Shown in pieces: positions 1-7,351 of a stretch of DNA of 35,456 bases (within the stretch, counting starts at the first letter, position 1; each line of letters opens with the position of its first letter). The stretch is from the NCBI GenBank assembly GCA_018263175.1, contig JADFDB010000012.1, positions 1 to 35,456 on the forward strand. Reading direction: 5' to 3'. The stretch comes from Spirochaetota bacterium (lineage in GTDB: Bacteria > Spirochaetota > UBA4802 > UBA5368). The notes beneath the pieces were generated by a model that was given only the letters and a program-made list of their open reading frames with translations, had not been told where the DNA came from and made no database searches. A program made the position numbers and the translations under genes.

Positions 1-944
1 CGTTTCAAGTATTCGGCGACGGCCATGGCGTTCTGCGAGTGGCGCTCCATGCGCAGGGCGAGCGTCTCGAGTCCCTGCAAGAAAATCCAGGCGTTGTCGG
101 GCGAGATGGCCGCCCCGAGGTTCCTCAGCGGCACCGTGCGCAGGCGCAGCGCGAAGGCGACCGGGTTGAGCGGCCCGAGGTCGTGCGCGTAGCGCAGGCC
201 GTGATAGCTCGCCTCGGGCTCGTTGAAAAGCCTGAACTTCGGATCGGTCCAGTCGAAGCCGCCGGAGTCGACAACGATGCCGCCGATGGCCGTGCCGTGG
301 CCGCCGATCCACTTGGTGAGCGAGTGCACCACGATGTCCGCGCCGTGCTCGATCGGCCGGAGCATCGACGGGGGCGTGAAGGTCGAATCGGCGATGAGGG
401 GCAGGTGGTGCCTGCGGGCGACGCCGGCGATCGCGCCGATGTCGGCGAAGTCCAGGGAGGGATTGCCGATCGTCTCGATGAACAGGGCCCTGGTCCTTTT
501 CGTGATCGCCTTCTCGAAATTCCCGGGCTCCCGCGCATCGACGAATTTTACGTTTATCCTGAACTGCGGAAGGATGTCGTGGAACATCGTGAAGGTGCCG
601 CCGTAGAGGTTGTTGGCGGAGACGATCTCGTCGCCCGCTTCGGCGATATTGATGATCGAGTAGAATATGGCGGCCGTTCCCGAGGCCACCGCCACCGACG
701 CGGCGCCACCCTCGAGCGAGGCCATGCGCTTCTCGAGCACGTCGTGCGTGGGGTTCATGAGGCGCGTGTAGATGTTGCCGAGCTCCTTGAGGCCGAAGAG
801 CCTGGCGGCGTGTTCGGTATCCTTAAAAAGGTACGAGCTCGTCCGGTGGATGGGGACCGCCCGCGACATCGTTTCGTCGACCGTCTGCCCCGCGTGCAAC
901 GCCCTGGTTTCGAAGCCTGCGTTGTTGAGTTCAGGCTCTTTCAT
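1..944 (-). CDS. metY: O-acetylhomoserine sulfhydrylase (MetY), 3' end outside window
   Basis: PLP enzyme of the Cys/Met metabolism family that makes homocysteine from O-acetylhomoserine and sulfide in the cytosol. About 314 codons are in the window; the C-terminus lies beyond base 1. The start at 944 follows GGGAGG with good spacing and begins MKEPELNNAGFETRALHAGQ, the usual MetY start. Further on are YTRLMNPTHDVLEKRMASLE, the SGTAA loop and the PLP lysine near residue 212 in HSLTKWIGGHGT. The close relatives MetB and MetZ are less likely, because the LFGLKELGNIYTRLMNPT segment is typical of MetY. It is the last gene of a cysK-larE-rrf2-metY run on the same strand. It is separated from rrf2 by 267 bp carrying two copies of a 32-bp repeat and a strong hairpin, so it probably has its own control. 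Confidence 0.93.
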   Translation of the reverse strand, partial: MKEPELNNAGFETRALHAGQTVDETMSRAVPIHRTSSYLFKDTEHAARLFGLKELGNIYTRLMNPTHDVLEKRMASLEGGAASVAVASGTAAIFYSIINIAEAGDEIVSANNLYGGTFTMFHDILPQFRINVKFVDAREPGNFEKAITKRTRALFIETIGNPSLDFADIGAIAGVARRHHLPLIADSTFTPPSMLRPIEHGADIVVHSLTKWIGGHGTAIGGIVVDSGGFDWTDPKFRLFNEPEASYHGLRYAHDLGPLNPVAFALRLRTVPLRNLGAAISPDNAWIFLQGLETLALRMERHSQNAMAVAEYLK

Positions 945-1007
945 CGTATCCTCCCGTCGGATGATATTTCAAAATCGTACGGCTTGTTGTAAATTCCGAG
1001 AATATCG

Positions 1008-1036
1008 GGGTTCCCCCGCCGCAGGCGGGGGAACCC
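1008..1036. repeat. Perfect 13-bp stem, 3-nt loop hairpin upstream of metY
   Basis: Bases 1008-1020 are the exact reverse complement of 1024-1036, with a GCA loop. The stem is very GC-rich and lies in the metY leader, 64 to 92 bases before the start codon. No run of T follows on the metY strand, so it is not a canonical intrinsic terminator. It may be an attenuator-like leader structure, an mRNA-stabilising hairpin or a dispersed REP-like element. Confidence 0.8.
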
Positions 1037-1066
1037 GGCCGTATTTCCAAGGTATGCAACAACTCT
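1035..1066 (-). promoter_or_regulatory. 32-bp repeat, copy A, upstream of metY
   Basis: Read on the plus strand it starts CCGGCC and contains TTCCAAGGTATGCAACAAC. It matches copy C upstream of cysK at 28 of 32 positions and copy B at 24 of 32. Its near end is 91 bases from the metY start, and copy C is 81 bases from the cysK start. A TATAGA box (minus strand, 1064-1069) overlaps the distal end. It is a candidate operator or leader element of the sulfur genes; a dispersed genomic repeat is the main alternative. Confidence 0.55.
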
Positions 1067-1092
1067 ATACTTGCTGCACATCTCCGGGAAAC

Positions 1093-1124
1093 CCGGCAGT
1101 ATCTCCGGGTTATGCAGCAACTTG
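1093..1124 (-). promoter_or_regulatory. 32-bp repeat, copy B, upstream of metY
   Basis: This is a second, more diverged copy of the same element, 58 bp from copy A (24 of 32 identical to A). On the metY strand it contains AACCCGG and CCGGGTT separated by eight bases, so this copy can form a small hairpin. Two copies in tandem upstream of metY, against one upstream of cysK, would fit either cooperative regulator binding or repeat amplification. Confidence 0.45.
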
Positions 1125-1211
1125 CTGCTTGCTGCGGCTCCCGGTGACCATCGGCTTGATTTGTCGGTTATGCGAAATTTGGCTCAGGACCGGTCGGCGC
1201 GCCCGTGTGCA

Positions 1212-1646
1212 TCAGATCGCGTATGAGGCGGCGCCGGCCTCCTTTCCGTGCCATTCGAGCATGTCGGTAAGCGTGATTCCCGACAGCGCTTCGGTGATCC
1301 GGTCGTTCAGTATGGACCAGACGCGCCGCGTGCTGCACTCGCCCGCGCGCTCGCACTGTTTCGATTCAACGCACTCCACCGGGCAGAGCGAACCCTCGAG
1401 CACCGAGAGCGCGTCGCCGACGGTGATCTGCGACGGGTGCCTCGCGAGGTAGTAGCCCCCCTGCGCCCCGCGGACCGAACCCACAAGCCCCGAAGACCTG
1501 AGCTGGATGATGATCTGCCCCAGGTATTTTCCGGAGATGCCCTCCCTCCCGGTGATGTCCGAGAGCTGCACGGGCCCCTGCTCGTAATGAAGGGCGAGCT
1601 GGAACAACAGCCGGAGGCCATAGCGCGAGCGGGTGGAGAGCTTCAT
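1212..1646 (-). CDS. Rrf2-family regulator with IscR-type cysteines
   Basis: A 144-residue winged-helix transcription factor of the Rrf2 family (IscR, CymR, NsrR). The N-terminus MKLSTRSRYGLRLLFQLALH and the wing segment SVRGAQGGYYLAR are characteristic. Cysteines at 88, 92, 98 and 104 include the C-x5-C-x5-C spacing of E. coli IscR, so a 2Fe-2S cluster is plausible. The IscR ligand His107 is an arginine here, so the fourth ligand must differ or the cluster may be labile. The start ATG overlaps the larE stop by four bases, indicating translational coupling. From its place between cysK/larE and metY I infer that it senses sulfur or Fe-S status and controls these genes, as CymR does for cysteine genes in Bacillus. 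It could instead be a global IscR. Confidence 0.9.
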   Translation of the reverse strand: MKLSTRSRYGLRLLFQLALHYEQGPVQLSDITGREGISGKYLGQIIIQLRSSGLVGSVRGAQGGYYLARHPSQITVGDALSVLEGSLCPVECVESKQCERAGECSTRRVWSILNDRITEALSGITLTDMLEWHGKEAGAASYAI

Positions 1647-2446
1647 GGCCGAAGCGCCTCGTTCAGGCTTCCCATGCGGTAGCCCCGGATATCGAGCGCG
1701 ACATAGCGAAAGCCGATCTTCCGGAATTTCGACGCGATTTCAACGGCCGTTTCGGCCTCGAGCACGATGTGCATCTCCTCCGGGAGCGCCTCGATACGCG
1801 CGGTCTCGCCGTGATAGCGCACGCGGAATTGCGACAGGCCAAGACCGGCCAGCACGCGCTCGGCGCGCTCGACGACCTCGAGGCGTTCGGCCGTTATGCG
1901 CGTTCCGTAGGGGAAGCGCGAGGCCAGGCAGGCCTGGGCGGGCCTGTTCCAGTTGGGGAGCCCCATCTTGCGCGCGAGCTCCCGCACATCGGCCTTCGAG
2001 AGGCCCGCCTCGCGAAGCGGGCTGCGCACGCCGAGCTCGCGGACGGCGCGCTCACCGGGCCTGTAATCGCCCTCGTCGTCGAGGTTCGATCCCTCGACCA
2101 GATGGCGCAGGCCCCGTTCGGACGCGAGGGCGGCGAGCCTGCCGAACAGAGCGCGCTTGCACCAGTAGCAGCGCGCCGGGGGGTTCGATGCGTAGCGCTC
2201 GTCGGCGAGCTCGTCGGTGTCGATGACGAGGTGCTCGACGCCGAGACTTTCGGCGATGGAGCGCGCCTCGTCGAGCTCGCGTTCCGGGTAGGTCTTCGAG
2301 CGGGCAGTGACGGCGAGAACTCGCGGATGCAGCACGTCGCGGGCCATCATCAAAAGCAGCGCGCTGTCGGTCCCGCCGGAGTAGGCGACGAGCACGCTCT
2401 CGAGCTCTCCGAGGATCTCGTGCAGGCGTTTCAGTTTTTCATTCAT
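1643..2446 (-). CDS. larE: LarE-type PP-loop sulfur transferase
   Basis: 267 residues, the usual LarE length. The PP-loop SGGTDSA (residues 23-29) adenylates the substrate carboxylate. LarE donates sulfur for the nickel-pincer nucleotide cofactor of lactate racemase. The conserved CLASRFPYGT segment places Cys173 where Lactobacillus LarE has its sacrificial Cys176. Two further cysteines form C93-x2-C96 (RCYWCK). Three such cysteines are typical of the LarE subgroup that holds a 4Fe-4S cluster and passes on sulfide instead of sacrificing a protein cysteine, so I infer that mechanism. The start at 2446 is preferred over 2500 because an AAGGAG precedes it and the family N-terminus fits; the upstream Met has no ribosome site. 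It sits 78 bp after cysK and overlaps rrf2. No larB or larC is in the window, so its real acceptor is open. Confidence 0.88.
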   Translation of the reverse strand: MNEKLKRLHEILGELESVLVAYSGGTDSALLLMMARDVLHPRVLAVTARSKTYPERELDEARSIAESLGVEHLVIDTDELADERYASNPPARCYWCKRALFGRLAALASERGLRHLVEGSNLDDEGDYRPGERAVRELGVRSPLREAGLSKADVRELARKMGLPNWNRPAQACLASRFPYGTRITAERLEVVERAERVLAGLGLSQFRVRYHGETARIEALPEEMHIVLEAETAVEIASKFRKIGFRYVALDIRGYRMGSLNEALRP

Positions 2447-2524
2447 ATCGGCGGAGCTCTCCTTCAAGCGGCGTGCGATTCCGTTCTGGGGACGGCGCAT
2501 ATACGCCGGCGGGCCATGACGCCG

Positions 2525-3457
2525 TCACCGCTCCTCCTGAAAAAGCCAGGTCGAGAGATAGCGCTCGCCCGTATCGCAGCCGATCGTTACGATCATTTTA
2601 CCCCTGTTCTCGGGCCGTTTCGCGACCTCAAGGGCGGCCCACACGTTCGCTCCGGACGAGATGCCAAGGAGGATGCCCTCCTCCCGCGCGAGCCTGCGCG
2701 CCGTTATGCCGGCGTCCTCCTCGGAGACCGTAACGATCTCGTCGACGACGTCCCTGTTCAGCACGTTCGGGACGAATCCCGCGCCGATGCCCTGGATTTT
2801 ATGCGGACCGGGCCGGCCGCCCGAGATGACGGGCGACTTCTCCGGTTCGACCGCGATCGCTTGTATTCCGGGTTTCTTTTTCTTCAGCGCCTCGCTCACC
2901 CCGGTGATGGTGCCGCCGGTCCCGACGGCGGCGACCACGATGTCGAGTTCGCCGTCGGTGTCGCGCCATATCTCCTCGGCCGTCGTTCTGCGATGAACTT
3001 CCGGGTTGGCCGGATTGTTGAACTGCTGGGGCATGAAGGAATTCGGGGTTGCGGCAAGCAGCTCCTCGGCCTTCTTGATGGCGCCATTCATGCCTTCCGG
3101 GCCGGGCGTGAGTACGAGCTCCGCTCCGAGTATTTTCAAAAGCTGCCGGCGCTCCATGCTCATGGTCTCGGGCATGGTGAGGATGAGGCGGTAGCCCTTT
3201 GCAGCGGCGACGAAAGCGAGCGCGATGCCCGTGTTCCCGCTCGTCGGTTCGATGATGGTCGCGTTCTTTTTCAGCAGGCCCCGTTTTTCCGCGTCTTCGA
3301 TCATCGCGGCGCCGATGCGGTCCTTTACGCTTGATAGCGGGTTGAATGATTCGAGTTTGACGAGCACGGTCGCCGCCGCCCCGTCGCTGATCCGGTTAAG
3401 CCGGACGAGCGGCGTATTGCCGATGGTTTCGGTGATATCGTTGAACAGCCGGGCCAT
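2525..3457 (-). CDS. cysK: Cysteine synthase A (O-acetylserine sulfhydrylase)
   Basis: A 310-residue fold-type II PLP enzyme that makes cysteine from O-acetylserine and sulfide. The start at 3457 follows GAGGAGG and gives [20 protein letters not shown], the standard CysK N-terminus. The PLP lysine is in [11 protein letters not shown], the substrate loop is EPTSGNTG, and the phosphate-binding loop is VGTGGTITG. The C-terminus lacks any CBS regulatory domain, so it is not cystathionine beta-synthase. It is the first gene of the cysK-larE-rrf2 unit, read from a candidate promoter about 150 bp upstream whose -10 lies in an inverted repeat. The roughly 140-base leader contains copy C of the 32-bp element also found upstream of metY. 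Confidence 0.95.
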   Translation of the reverse strand: MARLFNDITETIGNTPLVRLNRISDGAAATVLVKLESFNPLSSVKDRIGAAMIEDAEKRGLLKKNATIIEPTSGNTGIALAFVAAAKGYRLILTMPETMSMERRQLLKILGAELVLTPGPEGMNGAIKKAEELLAATPNSFMPQQFNNPANPEVHRRTTAEEIWRDTDGELDIVVAAVGTGGTITGVSEALKKKKPGIQAIAVEPEKSPVISGGRPGPHKIQGIGAGFVPNVLNRDVVDEIVTVSEEDAGITARRLAREEGILLGISSGANVWAALEVAKRPENRGKMIVTIGCDTGERYLSTWLFQEER

Positions 3458-3537
3458 AACGATCCTCCTCGATACGGGTGTATGCGATGAGACGGTCGAA
3501 CGGGTCAGCAATAGACGTGTCGCGAATCCTGAGGAAA

Positions 3538-3569
3538 CCGGCCTTAGTTCCAGGGTATGCAACAACGCT
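3538..3569 (-). promoter_or_regulatory. 32-bp repeat, copy C, in the cysK leader
   Basis: 28 of 32 bases match copy A upstream of metY, including an identical 13-base core GGTATGCAACAAC. It begins 81 bases from the cysK start codon and lies downstream of the predicted transcription start, so it would be in the 5' leader RNA as well as in the DNA. Shared placement before two sulfide-using genes argues for a regulatory role. Confidence 0.55.
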
Positions 3570-3577
3570 GATAGTCG

Positions 3578-3613
3578 TATATACTACCATTGCTATGATA
3601 ATAGTAGTATATA
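3578..3613. promoter_or_regulatory. Perfect 10-bp inverted repeat over the cysK -10 box
   Basis: TATATACTAC at 3578-3587 is repeated inverted as GTAGTATATA at 3604-3613, with 16 bp between. The right arm covers the -10 hexamer of the cysK promoter, and the spacing puts the arm centres 26 bp (about 2.5 helical turns) apart. This is the position expected for a repressor operator. The Rrf2 protein encoded in the same unit is the obvious candidate to bind it. Confidence 0.55.
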
Positions 3614-3635
3614 GAGAAAGGACATAGTTCGTCAA
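3606..3635 (-). promoter_or_regulatory. Sigma70-type promoter of cysK
   Basis: On the minus strand a TTGACG -35 (3630-3635) and a TATACT -10 (3606-3611) are separated by 18 bp. A TATATA with 16-bp spacing overlaps as an alternative. Transcription would start near 3598, giving a leader of about 140 bases. The 3636-3777 stretch upstream holds no gene; it contains only two short palindromes (GAAAATC-G-GATTTTC at 3638-3652 and CACGCCGGCGTG at about 3657-3668). Confidence 0.6.
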
Positions 3636-3777
3636 CAGAAAATCGGATTTTCTTCGCACGCCGGCGTGTCCGGTGGTGCATGCGTTCTCCTCCGTAGGGC
3701 CGGTCTGCCACAGGGCCTGTACGCAAGAGACGGTCCGCCCGGTTGGCGGTGTATGGGCCGCGGGAGTCGGTGCCGGC

Positions 3778-5946
3778 TCAGGCCAGCACCTTGTACACTC
3801 CCTTCAGCCAGTTTTCCATATCGTTCATGTACCACCGCGAAAAGCGCCGGTCGGAGCTCCCTCCGGCGATGTTCGTGTGCAGCACCTTCTCCGCGAGGTC
3901 GGCGATCATGCGGTAGGACGGGCTGAAGGTGGTTACGCGGCCGGCGCTCTTGAATATCTGGCCCTGGGGCACGGTCGCCCTGCAGCCGGGAAGCGATATG
4001 GGCCCGTAATCGAAGCCGAGGAAGCGCGGCAGTTTACCGCCGAAGAGGAGATGGGCGAGCGTCACCATCCTCGTTTTGCCGTACGGCTTAGGAGCGGCGG
4101 AGAGCCCTTCCTTCATGGCTTTCTTTAAGAGCTCCTCGCGCGGCTTGCCGTCGAACCAGGCGGAGCGCGGACTCATGAGGATCTCGTCGAAATTGCCGTA
4201 GTAATCGTTGAAGAGGCCCGTTTCGCTCATGGCGTAATCCACGACCTCGCGGCCCATGCCGTTGTCGCCGAACACGGTACGAAGCAGTGCGCGGTATACC
4301 GATTCGAAAAGCGTCGCTCCGCGTGAGTCGGCGCTGTAAATGCACTCCCATTCGCGGAGGATACGGCCGTTGTCGGTGTCGGGAAGCAGGGGGCGCAGCA
4401 GCTTCATGTAGCGCTCGGCCTGCAGCGAGTAGAGATCGAAGTGGATGCGCTTCATGTCCTCGACCGAAAGCTTTTTCTTCTTTTTAAGGAGCTGCGTGAT
4501 GCGGTCGGAGCGGTACGAGGCCATGGGGAGGTTGATGGGCTTCGCCTTCCCGAGTCCGTTGAGGTCCTGGTTCGACGTCACGATCATTCCTTCCGGCGGA
4601 TTGTACGCGGCGGGAAGCAGGCTTGCGCTTACAAAGCCGCGCGGCGAGTACTTCTTCTCCCACCCCGGCAGGGGCATGAGGCCGCTCACGCCCCTGGGGC
4701 GCTTGTACAACCGTCCGGTCATCTGGTAGGCGATGTTGCCGAGCGTGTCGGCCATGACCCAGTTGAACGACAGGGCCTCGAGTTTCCTGAAGCAGGCCAT
4801 CGCCTCGCGGGCGTTTTTGGCGTGCGGAAGGCCCAGGAGGCCGTTAAATTCGCCGGCACCGCAGCCGCGCGCCGCCGACCAGCTCATCACGAGGTAGTGG
4901 CCTTCGGTGAACGGATCGCCCTCGAGGACGCCGTGTTCGTTCTCGTACACCTTTTCGGTTACGGGTTTGCCCTTTTTCACCGCGATGACCTCTTCGCGCA
5001 CGGTAAAGGGCTTCCACTGTTTACCCCTGCGGAAACGCCCGTCGCGGCATTCTTCAATCCGGTAATCGATCATGTCCATGAACGAATAGGTGGCCCCCCA
5101 GGCGAGGTTTCCGGTTCGACCGATGGCGATGCCGGGGACGCCCGGCAGGCTCGCCCCGATGATCACGTCGTCCGGCAGGCGCAGTATAATCTCCTGCCAT
5201 ATCGCGGGGATGCGGTTAACCTCGAGGTGCGGATCGCTGCAGTAAATGGGCTTACCGGAGGCCGTGAGCTTGCCCGAAACTGCCCAGTTGTTGCTGGCGG
5301 TCATCTTCGGCAGTTTCGACAGCCACTTGAGCGCCTCGGGCAGGAGGGGCGGTGCGAGGCGGACCTTCTTCATCAGATCGTAATCTATTTTTTCCGTGAG
5401 GTAAGGAAAAAGCTCCTGGATCTTTTTCTCGCCCACGTCATGCCGGACCATCTGTGTCAGGAATTTTTCCATGGCGCCCTGCGCGTCGGCAAGGCCCAGG
5501 AAGGCCATGATCTTGCTGAGGATGAGCGAGTCCTTAATCTGCCAGGGCTCCGGTTTGTATCCGAGCAGGCGGAACTCGAACACGGTGCCGTGCGTTTCGA
5601 GATAGTGGTTGAAGCCCTGCGTGTAAAACTCGAGATACCGGCGGACCGCCGGCTCGAGCTTTTTGATTTCGCTCTCGGGATCGGGGAGAAACTGCATGCG
5701 GCGCATATAGCGGTCTATCTCGACGAGCGCCGGGTCTCCCGCGAGTTTTTCAGCGGCGCGCCCCTGCAGGAGGAGCCGTGTGAGCAGGGCCTGGAGCTGG
5801 CGGTCGTGGGCGTGCACCCAGCCCATGCCGTAATAGAGGTCCTCGTGCCGCCGGGCGCTTATTTCAGGGACGCCGTGGTCGTTCCTGAGTATCGTAACTT
5901 TTCCGCCCTTGGTTTCAAGGGTGATGGGGCTGCTGCTAAGGTTCAT
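3778..5946 (-). CDS. Penicillin acylase family Ntn-hydrolase, no signal peptide
   Basis: A 722-residue precursor of the family that includes penicillin acylases and acyl-homoserine-lactone acylases; it hydrolyses amide bonds. The N-terminal alpha region has DHGVPEI and YYGMGWVHAHDRQLQ. The chain then reaches TASNNWAVSG, in which Ser218 would be the self-exposed N-terminal nucleophile after cleavage. The beta region has NPPEGMIVTSNQDLN with the conserved asparagine. The start at 5946 follows GGAG at good spacing. The oddity is the N-terminus MNLSSSPITLETKGGKVTIL: the family is normally exported, but no signal peptide or membrane segment is visible and no upstream in-frame extension supplies one. 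Either the enzyme acts in the cytoplasm or a leader was lost. The substrate cannot be told from sequence. A TTGACA hexamer (minus, 6003-6008) lies upstream. Confidence 0.88.
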   Translation of the reverse strand: MNLSSSPITLETKGGKVTILRNDHGVPEISARRHEDLYYGMGWVHAHDRQLQALLTRLLLQGRAAEKLAGDPALVEIDRYMRRMQFLPDPESEIKKLEPAVRRYLEFYTQGFNHYLETHGTVFEFRLLGYKPEPWQIKDSLILSKIMAFLGLADAQGAMEKFLTQMVRHDVGEKKIQELFPYLTEKIDYDLMKKVRLAPPLLPEALKWLSKLPKMTASNNWAVSGKLTASGKPIYCSDPHLEVNRIPAIWQEIILRLPDDVIIGASLPGVPGIAIGRTGNLAWGATYSFMDMIDYRIEECRDGRFRRGKQWKPFTVREEVIAVKKGKPVTEKVYENEHGVLEGDPFTEGHYLVMSWSAARGCGAGEFNGLLGLPHAKNAREAMACFRKLEALSFNWVMADTLGNIAYQMTGRLYKRPRGVSGLMPLPGWEKKYSPRGFVSASLLPAAYNPPEGMIVTSNQDLNGLGKAKPINLPMASYRSDRITQLLKKKKKLSVEDMKRIHFDLYSLQAERYMKLLRPLLPDTDNGRILREWECIYSADSRGATLFESVYRALLRTVFGDNGMGREVVDYAMSETGLFNDYYGNFDEILMSPRSAWFDGKPREELLKKAMKEGLSAAPKPYGKTRMVTLAHLLFGGKLPRFLGFDYGPISLPGCRATVPQGQIFKSAGRVTTFSPSYRMIADLAEKVLHTNIAGGSSDRRFSRWYMNDMENWLKGVYKVLA

Positions 5947-6125
5947 GGAGTATCTCCGTACGCATAGGTTGATCGTTGAACCGTTGCATAAAAACCGATA
6001 GATGTCAATCGGAATTGCAGTCGGTATCGTATTTCAACACAGGCAGCAGATTAATTTTAGGGGTAAAAAAGCCATTAATTCCTGACGGAGTAAGGCATAA
6101 TTTCCTCAAAAAGCAGGGGGGATTT

Positions 6126-6257
6126 ATGTCAAAGATTAAAGAAATGAAAAAGCGAATTCTCAAAGATGTGGCACAAGAAATTGACACGCTGATAGAATCA
6201 TCAGGCGAATCGTCTCGCTCTTTATATGGACTCGAGATGCGGCAGATCGCTTTATAA
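6126..6257 (+). CDS. Small unknown ORF (43 aa), possibly a remnant
   Basis: An ATG after AGGGGGG opens a 43-codon frame rich in Lys and Glu near its start (MSKIKEMKKRILKDVAQEID). I do not recognise it. Codons and base composition match the AT-richer toxin-antitoxin island. The +1 frame continues protein-like for about 55 codons past the stop (ending just inside the next antitoxin gene), with DRFITEDCGHEKLMLAID. A single frameshift near 6230 could therefore have broken a longer protein. It is either a short real gene or the front of a decayed one. Confidence 0.35.
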   Translation: MSKIKEMKKRILKDVAQEIDTLIESSGESSRSLYGLEMRQIAL

Positions 6258-6344
6258 CAGAGGACTGCGGCCACGAAAAATTAATGCTTGCAATTGATGT
6301 CATTAAAATGTACATTATCCCCATCGAGCATCGAGGAGAAACCC

Positions 6345-6566
6345 ATGCAGTCAACGACGTTTACGGAATTTCGGAACAACGCGAAGCGGTATTTTGATAA
6401 AGTGGAAAAAGGTGAGAGCATCGAAATCTATCGCCACGGTATGCCGGTGGCCATACTCATGCCGGTGAAAAAGCGTGACAGGGCAAGGCTGTCTACAACC
6501 AAACCCTTGAAGATTCCCGGCGTCAGCTTATCACAGGCAATTCTATCCGAGCGCGATGAAAAATAA
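6345..6566 (+). CDS. Phd/YefM-type antitoxin
   Basis: 73 residues. The start at 6345 follows GAGGAG. The N-terminal half (TTFTEFRNNAKRYFDKVEKG, then IEIYRHGMPVAILMPV) matches the Phd/YefM fold, which binds operator DNA as a dimer. The charged C-terminal tail (ending ILSERDEK) would wrap and block the toxin. Its stop codon directly abuts the start of the PIN toxin gene, so the two form one operon. Autorepression is usual for such pairs. An upstream ATG at 6288 is in frame but has no ribosome site. Confidence 0.85.
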   Translation: MQSTTFTEFRNNAKRYFDKVEKGESIEIYRHGMPVAILMPVKKRDRARLSTTKPLKIPGVSLSQAILSERDEK

Positions 6567-6980
6567 ATGAAAGTATTCATCGACTCTTCCGCCCTGGTGA
6601 AGCGGTATATCGAGGAGCCCGGCAGCGGTCGTGTGGGAGAATTGATGGGGAAGGCGAAAGAGGTCGCCGTTTGTATTGTGTGTGTGCCCGAAGTGTTGTC
6701 TGCGTGCAACCGGCTTGTCCGTGAAAAGAAAATAAACGCCGGACAGTACGACTGGATAAAAAATGAATTCCTCCTCGACATGGGGGAATTCGTTGTGATA
6801 GATATAACGAACGAGGTGATCATCAGGTCGATTCACTGTCTGGAGAAAAGGGCTCTGCGAAGTCTGGATGCCTTGCATATAGCTTCGGCGATTGAGTATA
6901 AGTGCGGGTTGTTTGTTACCGGTGACCAACGACAGCAAGCAATAGCCTCAAGCATGGGATTAAAAATCGAAATTGTTTGA
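6567..6980 (+). CDS. VapC-type PIN-domain toxin
   Basis: A 137-residue ribonuclease toxin of the PIN family. The acidic metal-binding residues are present: Asp6 (MKVFIDSSALVKRY), Glu42 (VPEVLSA), Asp101 (RSLDALHIASA) and Asp120 (VTGD). The length and the order of motifs are complete, so it looks active. VapC toxins cut tRNA or rRNA when not held by the antitoxin. It begins at the base after the antitoxin stop. The pairing of a PIN toxin with a Phd-type antitoxin rather than VapB is common. Confidence 0.9.
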   Translation: MKVFIDSSALVKRYIEEPGSGRVGELMGKAKEVAVCIVCVPEVLSACNRLVREKKINAGQYDWIKNEFLLDMGEFVVIDITNEVIIRSIHCLEKRALRSLDALHIASAIEYKCGLFVTGDQRQQAIASSMGLKIEIV

Positions 6981-7037
6981 AAATATTTCTGAAAGAAATC
7001 GTCATCTCGGCAAATAGCCGGGCTTGAAGGGTGCACT

Positions 7038-7346
7038 ATGGAAAACAAGAACCCAATGAAGCGTGAAGACGCACGCAAAATAGAGGAATTCATCAAGTCC
7101 CTTGGCGCGGATGATCTTCGTTATATGAATCGCCTCATCATCGAACGGTTGAAGCTCCTGCATCAGCAGAGCAGCACCACCCAGATGCAACGATTCAACA
7201 TAGGAGAAAAGGTCCGTTTTACCGATCCCTCCGGTGTCGTGAAAACCGCCACCATACTACGGCTCAATAAAAAGACCGTGTCCCTCGTCACGACCGGCGG
7301 TGAACAGTGGAACGTGCCGCCGGGGCTATTGAAGCATGAGGAATAA
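7038..7346 (+). CDS. Hypothetical protein with SH3-like C-terminal half
   Basis: 102 residues, ATG after a GAAGGG-type site. The N-terminal half (residues 1-50) is a charged, probably helical segment. The C-terminal half reads FNIGEKVRFTDPSGVVKTA, then ILRLNKKTVSLVTTGGEQW, a beta-rich pattern like small SH3/KOW-type barrels that bind nucleic acid or protein. I cannot name a family. It lies in the AT-richer island, 57 bp after the PIN toxin and five bases before the next small gene, with which it is probably cotranscribed. Confidence 0.7.
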   Translation: MENKNPMKREDARKIEEFIKSLGADDLRYMNRLIIERLKLLHQQSSTTQMQRFNIGEKVRFTDPSGVVKTATILRLNKKTVSLVTTGGEQWNVPPGLLKHEE

Positions 7347-7351
7347 TCATT

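Noticed and set aside
4441-5967. A 508-codon plus-strand frame opposite the acylase gene
   Set aside because: The acylase motifs and ribosome site on the minus strand are clear. This frame has the composition of a high-GC shadow and no family features.
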